From Elysia marginata (taxonomy: Eukaryota; Mollusca; Gastropoda; Plakobranchidae): DNA of 30,016 nt. The notes beneath the pieces are model-generated. The model made no database searches. It was not told the DNA's origin and saw only the letters and a program-made list of their open reading frames with translations. The DNA is taken from NCBI GenBank assembly GCA_019649035.1, contig BMAT01004588.1:177670-207685 (forward strand). The letters are read 5' to 3'. A program made the position numbers and the translations under genes. Within the stretch, counting starts at the first letter, position 1; every line of letters begins with the position of its first letter. This document shows positions 11,800-21,369 of this stretch, one piece after another.

Positions 11800-12313
11800 T
11801 TTATTCTAAAACGTCTTCTATTTATGTTATTAACTCAAACATAATCGATTGTTTCGAAGAGCGCTTGGAATTAGTTTTATAGTTGTTTCACTTTGCCGAA
11901 ATAAAAACCTACGCTTGCAAGCTTTCCCCAAATCCACAAAGTATAAGAGAAAAAAAAACTGTGTTTTTTTCAAATTAAAAAAAAATCGTTTCTCTTCATT
12001 ATTAATCTTATCCTATTTTTTATCAATAGAATATTTCGAGTTGTTATTCTTTCTATTCTCCATTTGTCTTGTTTATCTTAAAAAAAACTTGATTGTACCA
12101 GTAAAGAAAGATCAGCATTCATCTTTTTGAATATCTCAATCGCCCAATAAATTTCTCCTCTAAAACGATTTTGGACATCATTTTTTACGATTTTAGCAAT
12201 ATATTATAGATGTTTCAAAACAAATAATTGTATAAATTTGAAGATACTGTATTTTTTAAACATTTGAGATTGCAGAACCTCCAAAACAAAGAGGAGATTC
12301 AGAGAAAAAAATA
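11800..12313 (-). other. Probable 3' UTR of the tetraspanin gene
   Basis: AT-rich sequence follows the stop codon without further coding signal. The nearest minus-strand AATAAA I found is at 11800-11805, which would give a 3' UTR of about 0.5 kb. The cleavage site cannot be placed from sequence alone, and a variant signal closer to the stop is possible. Confidence 0.3.
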
Positions 12314-12379
12314 TCACTCATAGTAGAAGTCGTCTTTAATCCTCTTGCACAAGCATACAGCAAACACCATCCCAAGAAT
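12314..12379 (-). CDS. Tetraspanin exon G: end of TM4, tail and stop
   Basis: This 66-nt final coding exon encodes ILGMVFAVCLCKRIKDDFYY, E, and the stop TGA (12314-12316). The acceptor is a T-rich run followed by CTGCAG. Membrane-proximal Cys-x-Cys is a usual palmitoylation site. The last residues FYYE contain tyrosines that might serve as a sorting signal, which is inference only. Confidence 0.94.
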   Translation of the reverse strand: MLGMVFAVCLCKRIKDDFYYE

Positions 12380-13147
12380 CTGCAGAAAAAAAATTTAACA
12401 CAAAACAACTTTCTATAGGCTTTGTGAAAAAAAATATCAGCTTGCAAATTTAATTAGTTAACTGACTAACTAAATAACTTTTCAGCCCGTGTCAGTGTAA
12501 AAAAACTGTAATAATTATGCCCCGTATGATTCAAAGATTTTAAAAGTATTAAATTAGCAATGGGGAGAAGTAGCGTTTAAGTGGAAATGCCCGAAATGGC
12601 CTATGGTATGATTCGAACCTTCGACTTATAGTAGCTTAGGAACCCAACGCCTTGCCAATGAAAGAAACATAGCTTATACCATGTCGCCATTATTCTTCTT
12701 TTCACTACATAATTACTCTACTGCTAGTCAAAGTTTGAATTCCCCATCGTACCATACAGTTCTTTGTTGAAATTTAACGAACAAAAAATGTTATTTTGAG
12801 AATTAAAAAAAAAACTGAAACAACGACACTTCTTAGGCAAAAGGGGCTAGTGTTTGTTGGAATAACATAAATTTGATTAGAATACTAACACACAAGCAGC
12901 CAAAAAATGTCTGGTTTACCCCAGCTTTTCGCCTCAATGTCATAGTGGGGCTATTGGTCGATAGCTTTTGAAACTTTCTGAACTTCGACTGAGCGAAGTT
13001 AGATCTTACATTGTTACGTATACAGTACACTTATTAGGAATGAGATTTTAACAAGAGTGGTGGAACTTGTCTATTGTCAATCCGAAAATGGTCCCCATTA
13101 TCATTATTACCATCATCGTCGTCGTCGTCATCATCATCATCATTGTT

Positions 13148-13203
<56 letters not shown>

Positions 13204-16200
13204 TATCATCACCACCATCATTATCGCTGTGTCTTTCTTGAAAACAATGTTTCTTCTTCGTTTCTTTCATCTTTTCATCATCTTTATTTCTTCTTTTTCT
13301 ACCTCCAATTTATGTTCTAGTGTATTCTTTAAAGAATAGTTATTTTAAAGACAATAGTTTGTGAAACTATAATGAAATTACCTGTTGTCTTCTGAAAACA
13401 ATCTTTTGAATTTATGCAATAGTATTATTTTGAAGATAAACTGTTTATTTAGCTCTACAGGGATTTTTTAGTTCTAAATGTGAATTTTTTTTAAAGTGAG
13501 AAACCTACCAAAAAAGGCCATAAAATCTAAGTCTAGATCACTATAGCCATTATAGGGAGTGAGATTTCAACAAGAGTAGCAGAACTTTCCTGATGTTTCT
13601 CCGAGTGAGATTTAATCATTAAGGCTAGCACATGCCGATTTACGTTCTACCGTAATACTATCTTTTAGAAAATTTTTTAAAGACATTACTATGTGAAAAA
13701 AATTAGGTTTACCCGCTGTGTTATGAATACAATCTTTTAAAATTTATGCGACAGGTTTATTTTAAAAATAAACTTTTTATTTAGCTCTATAGTTTTTTAG
13801 TTCTAGATATGAAATCGTTTATAAAAGTAGTTAGCTTACCAATATAAGACCCTAAAATCTAGGTCGAGATTACAATACCACTATAGTATTTTGGGGTGTT
13901 GTCTTCTAGAAAAGGAACGTTACTCTTGTTTTACCTCTTATCTCATTTCCTACAGTTTTTTGCGGTGTTGTCATTAAGCGAAGGGACGCTACTCTTGTTT
14001 TATCTCTAATCTCATTCCCTATATTGAGAAACATTGTTATCACATAAGCTACCGTTAACTAGCAAGAGCCTAATTCACGTACCATCAGTACTGATATTCC
14101 AGCCCCAACACCAGCCAATATTTTTACATTTTCCTCCAGGATTTCAAGGATAGCATTGTAGCAGCCCTGAAAAAAAAAGAATGACAACTGACATTTAGGG
14201 CACTTTTTACAATATTGCATGGGTTGCGTCCATTTTCTTTATTCAAAGCAACATTATTAAATGCTTTGAGCAAATGAAAACTTAAGTAGAATGATGTGCA
14301 TATATCAGATTTTTCAAGCTTGTTGAATAGAAAGGTATTCGCTAATGAAACCCTTACAATAATAATAGTTTTCCATTATAACAGGATAAACATTAATTGC
14401 CTATTTCAGTTATCAAAAATGCAGCGACAGTCTTCTTTAAAAAAATTGTAATATTTAGATAAAACTTGCCAACAGCTGAACATTAGGCCGCGAACATACT
14501 GCGGCCGGTCCGTGTCCAGCCCAGCAACGGACTAAATAGACAAGCTGGGTTACAGTGGGGAAAAACACCGTCTGATTACCGTGTTATAGGTGCCAGTATG
14601 ATCAGACGCTGGTTTTTCTACTATCTATCACTGCTGCACTATTTTTTCCCGTTGCTGGGCTGGATACGGACCGAGCGCAGTATATGCGTTGCCTTAGGTT
14701 GTGTAAACATGTATTCAATTTTTGTGTGTTAATAAGACGGTCGTTTAGGATGGACTAACCTCAGTAAAAAGCACGTCATTGGCCAGGGCTTTTCCCACAG
14801 GTGGCCAGGCTGCTGGGATGATGGTCTCATAACCTTCTCCACCCACGCACTTGGTCCTGTTCTGGCCGAACACATTCCGGCAACAGCTCTCTGGCACGTA
14901 TTCTTTGCTCTCTGTGAGGAAAAACAACATAATATCAAGCATAATTATTACCTTTATCATCATAACCATCATCATCGCGCTAGCTTTCTTGAAAGCAATG
15001 TTTCTAGTTTGCTTTTTCTCCTTCTACTTTTCCTCATCCTTCTTCTTCTTGTTCTTGTTCTTCTTCTTCTCCTTCTTCTTTTTCTTCTTCTTATCTTCAT
15101 CGTTTTTTCTTCTTTTTCTACCTCTTTATTCGTCATTTTTCTTCTTTTTCTATTCTTTTTATCCTGTTTCGCTCTCATTTTTGTTTTATATAACTATGCT
15201 TCTTCTTTGCGTTTTAGTATTATTCTCCTTCCCTTTTACCCTATTCGCTTTTTTTTTTCTTCTTTTTTTCGATTCTACACCTTTTCCCTTATATTTAAGT
15301 CTTCTCACTTCATCTTTGTTTCTGAGAACTTTCTGACATTTCCTGAAATACAAATTAGCAAGAGCATTTGGTAACAAAAAAAGTCTCCTAAAATAGAGTC
15401 CAGTCTCGTCTTTACAAAATTTGTGTGAGGAGCTGCGAAAACCGTTGACTTTGTTCAAAAAATGAAAGTTAATCTTTTGCAATAAAACATAAGGAAATGT
15501 AAGAGTTAGGGTGTTATGTTAAAATACATTTAAATTATGACATGTTTTTTGTTGATGTTCAAAAGTTGGTGATAAAGTAATATATGTTTTATTCAGGGCT
15601 TCAACTCGAAATGATATATCAGAGACAAATGGATGATTTCTCCAGTTCCTCACATATTTTACTATCTATCATCTAAAGTAAAATCTGAAAATTAGAACTC
15701 TTACATATCCGAGAAAAAAAACCTGCTAAAAACGATGTACTGCACGCGAAACGCAATTTACTACACCATCTACAACAGGTATCCTTAGTAAGATGTCTGT
15801 CTTTTCTCGGGTTTTTTTTTTTGGTTTTGTTGCAATTCTCCTAGCTTCAAGAAATGAAAAAAAAAGAACAGCTTCTATCACGCTTCGATCTTGCTAATTC
15901 CGGTTTGCAGGAGGCTCTAGTTAGGCATGCCCTGGAAATGGCCTGGTAACAAGGTTACCTCCCCCTGATGACAAGGCGCAGAGCTGTCAGAATGGCCCGT
16001 TACTTTCATGGTCAGTTAGGTTCCAACAGTTTTAGTAGGGATAAAGAGGAAACTTGTAGTAGAAATGTTTTCAATGCTTATGGCCCTAGAACACATCTCA
16101 TTTATGTGTCTAGATTTATCTGTCTCTGTCTCTGTTTCTGTTTTCTTTTTTTTAATATTTTGTTTTATGTTTTTGTATCTAATTTCTTTGTCTCAACATC

Positions 16201-19200
16201 AATCCCTTTTTTTACATTCTATTCCCCTCTCTCTTTATCTCTGTCTGTCTGTTTTTCTGTCTGTCTGTTTTTCTGGCTCTCTGTTTGTCTGTCTGCCTGT
16301 CTGTCTGCCTATGTCTGTCTGTCTCTGTCTCTGTCTCTGTCTGTCTGTCTCTCTCTCTCTGTGTCTCTCTCTCCTTCCTCCCTCTTCCTGTGATTTCCGT
16401 GTTGTATTTTTTAAGACTCATGTAAGGCGAATATTCAAGTATTACCTCTACTGGTCTTAAAATATTACCCTCATTACAATGACCCTAATCAATAATAAAC
16501 TTAGAGGCAATTTCTTGCGTATTCCGCCTGATACAATCAAAATACAGTAATTGCAAGTGAAAACTCCACTTTTCTCATGCTTCTGTTGCTCTCTATGTAC
16601 CTCCTTGTATGTAAGACATTCAGCCGCCATTGTTTATGTTGTTGTTTTTTAATTTGTTAGTAAGAACAAACAAAAGAACTCATGTGGCGATAGATTAGTC
16701 AAATAGATAGAGAGTGAGTACCTTTGGACTGATTGCGGTACCACACAGAATACTCGCGGTAGTAGGCCCAGGACGTACTAGAGTTGATACCTCCATGCAC
16801 TCCGCAACATTCCAACTGATGGAGAGAAGAAAAACCAGAGGGACCGGGTCGAGGGGAATGGCATATGAATTACCAAGAGCATTGGCTAACAATAAAAAGA
16901 TCATAATTATTAGAAAATCTGGAAAGGGGAATAAATTTTGATTAAAAAAACCACCTAAATAGCACTAATGATAACCATATTATTAAAAAATATTTTCTTC
17001 TTACAACAAACAAAGATAATAAATGCATTAAAAATCATGGCAACTCTTTAGTTTCTATAATGTCATCAAAAGGTATTGAGTGAAGAATGAAAACGAAAAG
17101 GGAAGAAATTAATAGAAAAAAAACATTATTTTTTTTTTCAAAAAGAAAACAGATAAAAATTAAGGTATAGCACAATAAAAGAGAAAAAGAGAAAAAAATG
17201 AACAGAAAAAGAGGGGGAGAGAGAAAGGAAGAGGTAGAAAGAGAGACAGACAGACAGAAAGAGAGAAAGAGAGACAGAGACAGACAGACAGGCTGACAGA
17301 CAGATAGACTGACAGACAGGCAGATAAAGATAGAAAGCGAGAGAGATAGAGAGATTTTTCGTAAGAGGGTAAGCGACAATAAAAAAAAAACTTACTATGG
17401 ACTAAAACCTTTTTTTTTTAAGTCGCTATCACAAATTTACTGCACGTGTCCGTCTAAACGCAAACTGTTTTTCTTTGTTTCTTTGAATTACTCAGTTTTA
17501 AAATTTTTCAAAACTATTTGAAATTTGAAAAACTGTTTTTATCTCTGCGTCTCCAATGTATAAACTGGTCTATTACCAAAGTTTGCAACTTTTAAACTTG
17601 GCATTATGGTTAATGACATTGATCTTAGCGCTCTGGCTTAGTCTTTCAGAGATTTCATGCGCTATCCTCCCGCTCAGGAAGACGAAGCCCATGATAGCGG
17701 AGGAAATCCAAGATGGCTGGTGGGCTAACGGGCCCGTCAGTCAATCGTCAGCTGTAAAAATCGCACTTCTTATGGGTGTTATTACGTCATACGTTATCGT
17801 CGAGCAAAGGTCTCTATTAATGAAAAGAAGAAACGCCGAAACGATCTGAGAATAAATTATTTTAAATCAAATCTTCACATCGATGACTTACAAACGTCTG
17901 CATTAAGTTCCAGGTGTCTGTGATTTTCTGCTGGCCTGGCATCCCGTAGGAATTGTTCAGAGACTTTTCTAACTCGTGTAGAACAGTGTCTGAGATCTAA
18001 GGAAATAGAGAAAAAAAATGTACAATTACTAACGTGCATGTTATAAGTTGTTGTATTTACTGCTAATGTTGCATGCAATCCGACTTAGACTCAACAGAAT
18101 ACACACATTTTACACACATGATTACACAAATCATCATATGATCCAAAAACTTCTCAAAAGTCTTGAGTTGAAACTTAATGGTCGACAACTTCTTAAGTTT
18201 TTGCCTAAAAGCTGCAAGAAAATAATGTTTTAATCTCTTTATTAAATTTCTATTGTACTACGGTCCGTAACTAAAGAATGTACTGTAATAAAGCCGAAAC
18301 GTTTTGATGCATAAATTTATATTTTATCGCTCTTTTTTGTTTCACGGAGTGACAGGTTGTAAGTAGCCTTTTTTTATTAGCTTTCTAATTTGAAATATTT
18401 TGTTAAAAGTTTTATCTTTGTTTTCAAAGACTTTGAATCATGGATTTTATACACATGCTAACTAAAGTTCCAATTTATCTATGACCGATTCATCGTGTTC
18501 ATCTTTGTTTATCTTCTTGGTTGTTAATTTTTTTTTATTACTCTGAATAGAATATCTTCAAAACTAGTAGGTAACGGCTATTATCAAGACGTACAAAGAA
18601 ATATAAACTGTTTTCATTTTTCATGGATAAATAAGGCTTAAAAATAGATGTCAATGAAGATGAGAAGAAGCTACAGCCTTTATTGTTTTATATAATAACC
18701 GTACATATGCTATTTATAATCCTTTCTTTTTTTGGGTTAAAATTTAGGGAGATGTTCTACTAAAACAAAAACGAATTTTTCACAACACATCTGCTGACCA
18801 CTTCAAATGCCTGTAGAGAGATGTCCTACTAAAACGAATTTTTCACGACATAAAATGATGTCCTGACCACTATCAATGCCTCTAGAGATATGTTCTACTA
18901 AAAAAAAAACGAATTTTTCACGACATTTTTCCTGAACACCATAAAATGCTTCTCTAAAACATTAAAATAAGACTGTACAAGCTTACAGAAGAATACTCAC
19001 ATGATCTTTTTTGACAAATGCGATGATCCCGCCAACTATCATTCCCAGCAACATGCAGAGAAGTAGAAGGAAAAACTGCAATGGAAAAGAAGGAAAAAAA
19101 AATTCTTTGCAACGATATTGTCTTCTCAATCCAAAAAAAATTATTGATTATGGTGGTACGGCATCGTTGTTATGACAAAATTGGTAATTATATTGATGAA

Positions 19201-21046
19201 GATACTGATAATAATAATAACCAAGACGAGAAAACGTATTTGTAAACAAAACATCGCTAAAGAAAAATAAATAAAAAATAAATTATTGTATTGATAAAAC
19301 CGCAATTCCAAATGCTTAAAATCTGCTCAATGCGATTTCAAAAGTATCAAAAAGTGTAAAAGTAATTTGCTGCATAATTTATATAATTAAAAAACAAATA
19401 CAACGGATGCGCAGCATAATATATTTATACTTATGCTAAAAATGTATATATTGTATCTTAAAGCAGACTACAAGCAATTCTATAGAAACGCAATGTGAGG
19501 AAACTTGCTTGATTACGACACAATACACAGAAACTCACTAATTTTCAGTGAAGACCAAGTACTAAAATATGAAATTGTTCTTGTTTAGTTATAAAAAAGG
19601 TAAGACATCCCAAAATCCTAACTATGAAAGATATCATGATAATTAATTTCTCGAAACTCTTGAAAGCCTGAAAACATGGGTAAAATATGTTTAGAAAATG
19701 TCAAAAAATGTCAATGTTTCAGTCCTGATTGTTTATATAGCTTTTAACTCATCGCAAATTTTCAATCCATGTGTATTATTTTTCATCGAAAAGGTTTCTC
19801 TAAAACTTGACGTATTAAGGAACTAAATCGATTTTCTTTGGACAAACGTTGTTTCACGAGTAGTTTTCAAGATAATTGCATTTTTAATGGGTCATTGTAC
19901 GTAAAGCTTTGTATTTTTTTTTCCTCTTGGATTTAAAGAGTACAATCACCCGGGCATAACTTAACATCTTACGTGAAGTAAAGAATACGGAGAAATAATT
20001 ACCTATGGCAACGTAAGCGATGATTCTGATCGAAATATATTTATTGGTGCGAAATCGTGTATGAAAGATGGTCAAAGAGCGTTTTTTTTTTTTAAAGAAA
20101 ATTTATTATTGAGTCACACAAAGAAATGCACAAACTGTAAGAAGGAATGCAGAAAAGATTGCGGTTTCCTAAGTTGTGACGTAGGTTTAGGTCAGGAACA
20201 TTGTCAATTTTTAAAAAAAATTCTTTCTTTATCCCGATCCACCTTATTTCACTCTTTTGAAAACATCCAAGGTAACTCCATTCGGACTATTCGAAATCAA
20301 ACTGAATTCACTCAAGTTGTCACTGGACAAACGCAAAAATCAGCCAAGCTGACTAACTTACAGACACAAAACAAACTAGAGTTTATGCGCTACGGGCCCG
20401 CTCAGGAGGGCGAAGCCCATAGCGGCAGAAATTCAAGATGGCTGATGGGCTTACAGGGCTCGTCAGCCAATCGTCTGCTTTAAAAATCACGCTTACCTAT
20501 GTGTGTTATTACGCCACACGTTACCGTCGTCGGCGCGCAAGGTCTCTTATGGCCAGAAGTATAAAGATGGCAACCCCCTAACGGAAGCTTAAAAGGACAA
20601 TATAGGTGAATCCAAAATCAGCAACAACACTGAACTGTTTCGCTTAAAAAGTCTGTATTATACCGCCTGAGTATTATAATGTCCTATCTCATATAGAATA
20701 GAGAAGGGAAAGGGGCAATATAATACTGAAGCGAATATTAGTAACAAATATTTTATAGTGGTTTTGTATCAATTCCGTATAAGCTCATACGTTATTGTCG
20801 TCGGGGCGCAAGATCTCTAATAACAAATAGACCAAACAAACCTACCGTGCCCAGCATACATTTGACCTCCTTGATGGCACCGCAACATCCGAAGAAAGAG
20901 ATGATGATGACCACGCCTCCAGAGACGATGAGAGCCATGGAGAAAAGATAGCTGTAGAAATTCCCGAGAATCACGGAGACCTGCGTGAGCCGGTTCTCCG
21001 TGGTCCGTGAGTACACGCCGAATCCGAGTAGGCCACAACCGGCTAC
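12314..21046 (-). CDS. Tetraspanin, seven exons, 5' end missing
   Basis: Tetraspanins are four-pass membrane proteins that organise receptors and integrins into membrane microdomains. Joining exons 20846-21046, 19001-19075, 17892-17996, 16722-16815, 14760-14911, 14083-14166 and 12314-12379 gives 258 codons and a stop; all introns are GT-AG and all phases agree. Visible-part numbering: end of TM1 1-12, TM2 about 32-54, CCG turn 54-56, TM3 about 67-88, large extracellular loop 93-217, TM4 about 223-248, cytoplasmic tail 249-258. Loop cysteines are C130, C131 (CCG), C168, C169 (ESCC), C180 and C211 (GC), the six-cysteine class. N-glycosylation sequons lie at N106, N138, N155 and N176. Possible palmitoylation cysteines are C54, C55, C63, C246 and C248. 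The tail and TM4 (ILGMVFAVCLCKR) resemble the CD82/CD151 type, but I do not assign orthology. About 20-30 N-terminal residues with most of TM1 are missing. Confidence 0.95.
12597..12690 (-). repeat. tRNA-like SINE head, isolated
   Basis: Minus strand: GGCAAGGCGTTGGGTTCC...GAAGGTTCGAATCATACC resembles a tRNA 3' half with a B box. It lies in the last tetraspanin intron. It lacks the paired arms of a functional tRNA, so it is probably a decayed SINE head. Confidence 0.4.
13085..13310 (+). repeat. (ATC)n satellite with a shared flank, copy 1
   Basis: An imperfect (ATC)n array at about 13097-13222 is followed by CGCTGTGTCTTTCTTGAAAACAATGTTTCT and a CTT-rich stretch. The flank matches the one at 14984-15005. 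Readings of poly-His, poly-Ile and poly-Asp here are artefacts of the triplet array. Confidence 0.85.
13328..13880 (+). repeat. Direct duplication of about 220 bp, period about 334 bp
   Basis: Copies 13328-13550 and 13662-13880 share AACAATCTTTT / TACAATCTTTT, ATTTATGC, TTTATTTAGCTCTA, TTTTTTAGTTCTA, CTTACCAA / CCTACCAA, TAAAATCTA and CACTATAG in the same order. They are well diverged. Confidence 0.75.
13884..14026 (+). repeat. Short tandem duplication, unit about 70 bp
   Basis: GGGTGTTGTC / GCGGTGTTGTC, then a GGAACG / GGGACG match, TACTCTTGTTTTA and TCTCATT occur twice. The last parts are inverse copies of the 13037 and 13554 motif. Confidence 0.7.
14083..14166 (-). CDS. Tetraspanin exon F: GC motif and start of TM4
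   Basis: This 84-nt, phase 0-0 exon encodes GCYNAILEILEENVKILAG followed by VGAGISVLM. The opening GC is the last loop cysteine. A helical stalk and the first half of TM4 follow. It has a strong acceptor (a run of T, then CAG) and donor GTACGT. Confidence 0.95.
14486..14693. mobile_element. PIF/Harbinger-like MITE, 208 bp
   Basis: The element is almost entirely a diverged inverted repeat. The left arm starts GGCCGCGAACATACTGCGGC and the right arm, reverse-complemented, GGCAACGCATATACTGCGCT. Both continue into GGTCCGTRTCCAGCCCAGCA. It is flanked by TTA on both sides (14483-14485 and 14694-14696). A 3-bp TWA target duplication with GG-starting termini is typical of PIF/Harbinger elements. It sits in the intron 14167-14759, only about 65 bp from exon E. 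Confidence 0.8.
14760..14911 (-). CDS. Tetraspanin exon E: ESCC and KC cysteines of the loop
   Basis: This 152-nt exon starts in phase 1 and ends in phase 0. After completing the split Glu it encodes 50 residues, including SKEYVPESCCRNVFGQNRTK and then CVGGEGYETIIPAAWPPVGK. The P-x-S-CC pair and the following Cys complete the disulfide set together with CCG and the GC of the next exon. NRT is a sequon. The acceptor lies in CTCACAG and the donor is GTTAGT. Confidence 0.95.
14935..15190 (+). repeat. ATC/CTT satellite repeat, copy 2
   Basis: ATTATTACC, a few ATC triplets, CGCTAGCTTTCTTGAAAGCA and ATGTTTCT, then a CTT-rich tract, parallel the segment at 13085-13310. The copy lies in the intron 14912-16721. 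The long Phe/Leu/Ser-rich frame (14851-15336) is only this tract. Confidence 0.7.
16210..16387. repeat. CTGT/CT microsatellite
   Basis: A degenerate CTGTCTGTCTGT and CTCTCT tract inside the tetraspanin intron 14912-16721. Confidence 0.9.
16722..16815 (-). CDS. Tetraspanin exon D: CCG motif of the loop
   Basis: This 94-nt exon starts in phase 0 and ends in phase 1. It encodes LECCGVHGGINSSTSWAYY and then REYSVWYRNQSK, plus the first base of a split Glu codon. CCG is the family signature. NSS and NQS are potential glycosylation sites. The donor is GTACTC and the acceptor CATCAG. Confidence 0.95.
17210..17357. repeat. GACA/GA microsatellite
   Basis: A purine tract with GACAGACAGACA blocks in the intron 16816-17891. 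It is complementary in sequence type to the CTGT tract at 16210-16387, on the other side of exon D. Confidence 0.9.
17653..17820 (+). repeat. Unclassified CG-rich interspersed repeat, copy B
   Basis: It reads TTTCATGCGCTATCCTCCCG, CTCAGGAAGACGAAGCCCAT, GATGGCTGGTGGGCTAACGG, and GTTATTACGTCATACGTTAT. It is the same family as 7849-8000 and 20382-20550. It lies in the intron just upstream (in plus coordinates) of exon C. Confidence 0.8.
17892..17996 (-). CDS. Tetraspanin exon C: start of large extracellular loop
   Basis: This 105-nt, phase 0-0 exon encodes 35 residues. They run from ISDTVLHELEKSLNNSYG to ITDTWNLMQTF. This is the typical A/B-helix region, with an aromatic, Trp and Gln-x-x-Phe just before the CCG motif. 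It carries one N-glycosylation sequon (NNS). The donor is GTAAGT. The acceptor TTAG is short of pyrimidines but is the only one that keeps the frame. Confidence 0.95.
18747..18960 (+). repeat. Tandem array, 69-bp unit, three copies
   Basis: The landmark GATGTYCTACTAAAA plus ACGAATTTTTCAC occurs three times at a 69-base spacing, followed by CTGACCAC and a TAGAGA motif. It lies in the intron 17997-19000, immediately downstream (gene sense) of exon B. Confidence 0.85.
19001..19075 (-). CDS. Tetraspanin exon B: TM3
   Basis: This 75-nt, phase 0-0 exon encodes 25 residues, FFLLLLCMLLGMIVGGIIAF followed by VKKDH. This is a complete hydrophobic third membrane helix with the usual charged exit. The acceptor is TTGCAG and the donor a strong GTGAGT. 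The next intron (17997-19000) contains a 69-bp tandem array. Confidence 0.95.
20061..20483 (+). CDS. Doubtful 140-codon open reading frame in a tetraspanin intron
   Basis: This plus-strand frame lies inside the tetraspanin intron 19076-20845. Its first two thirds include a Cys-rich part, CTNCKKECRKDCGFLSCDVG. The last third runs into an interspersed repeat (20382-20550), where the frame is not kept between copies. No domain is recognised. A chance open frame partly made of repeat is the simplest view. Confidence 0.12.
   Translation: MKDGQRAFFFFKENLLLSHTKKCTNCKKECRKDCGFLSCDVGLGQEHCQFLKKILSLSRSTLFHSFENIQGNSIRTIRNQTEFTQVVTGQTQKSAKLTNLQTQNKLEFMRYGPAQEGEAHSGRNSRWLMGLQGSSANRLL
20382..20550 (+). 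repeat. Unclassified CG-rich interspersed repeat, copy C
   Basis: It reads TTTATGCGCTACGGGCCCGC, TCAGGAGGGCGAAGCCCATA, GATGGCTGATGGGCTTACAG, CCAATCGTCTGCT and ACGTTACCGTCGTCGGCGCG. AAGCCCAT and ATGGGCTT form an eight-base stem. It appears to be the most complete copy. A 36-base piece of the same family lies about 235 bases further on, at 20785-20820. Confidence 0.8.
20785..20820 (+). repeat. Fragment of the CG-rich repeat, copy D
   Basis: TCATACGTTATTGTCGTCGG followed by GGCGCAAGATCTCTAA matches the 3' end of copies A-C. It ends 25 bases from the donor edge of tetraspanin exon A. Confidence 0.65.
20846..21046 (-). CDS. Tetraspanin exon A: end of TM1, small loop, TM2, CCG turn
   Basis: This 201-nt exon is phase 0 at both ends. 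It encodes 67 residues, beginning VAGCGLLGFGVYSR and ending GCCGAIKEVKCMLGT. The acceptor is TCTTCAG and the donor GTAGG. The first residues match the position where CD9-type genes split TM1 (after FxFW, before LAG), so a preceding phase-0 exon is expected. FFGCCGAIKE is the conserved TM2/cytoplasmic turn. Open reading continues a little past the donor, but the protein only makes sense when spliced to TM3. Confidence 0.95.
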
Positions 21047-21369
21047 CTGAAGATTCAGATAAGGAGAAGAACCGAGTCGAGTAAATGGTAAGATGAAAAA
21101 AGTAAGTAGGATACAAAAGTACGTAACAAGACTTACCTTGAAGTTGAAAGATTTTACAGGCCCTTGTCTGAATTAGTTTAGTGGCAGTTACAGTATGTCT
21201 TACGTTTAATGATAAAATAAGCCCTAAAATAAAATAAGTATAGGCAAAGGGAAAAGATACAAGTGAAAAATTTAATGTTCAACAAAGATGTAGACAAATA
21301 GCGTTAGGGACCGTGAAAAGATTAAAAGCTATGTTTGCGTGGAGTGGTTAAAAGTTAATTCTTATGAAA

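Larger units (their letters stand above)
13036..14026. mobile_element. Possible TIR-bounded non-autonomous element
   Basis: GGAATGAGATTTTAACAAGA at 13037 and, in reverse complement, TACTCTTGTTTTATCTCTAA ... TCATTCC ending near 14024 form inverted ends. The same motif recurs inside at 13554-13580 (direct) and 13919-13951 (inverted). Between the ends are the ATC satellite and a duplication (13328-13550 and 13662-13880). There is no coding capacity. It lies wholly within the intron 12380-14082. The superfamily is not assigned and the target duplication is unclear. Confidence 0.45.

Noticed and set aside
13034-13339. Poly-His, poly-Ile and poly-Asp frames
   Set aside because: All three arise from the same (ATC)n array in different frames, with no flanking coding signal.
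14851-15374. Long Phe/Leu/Ser-rich frames of 121-161 codons resembling membrane proteins
   Set aside because: They follow a CTT/TTC tract that overlaps tetraspanin exon E on the other strand. Hydrophobicity comes from T-rich codons.
15968-16460. Frames of 131-141 codons rich in Ser, Leu and Cys
   Set aside because: They read through the CTGT/CT microsatellite in an intron. Two overlapping frames are equally open, as expected for a repeat.
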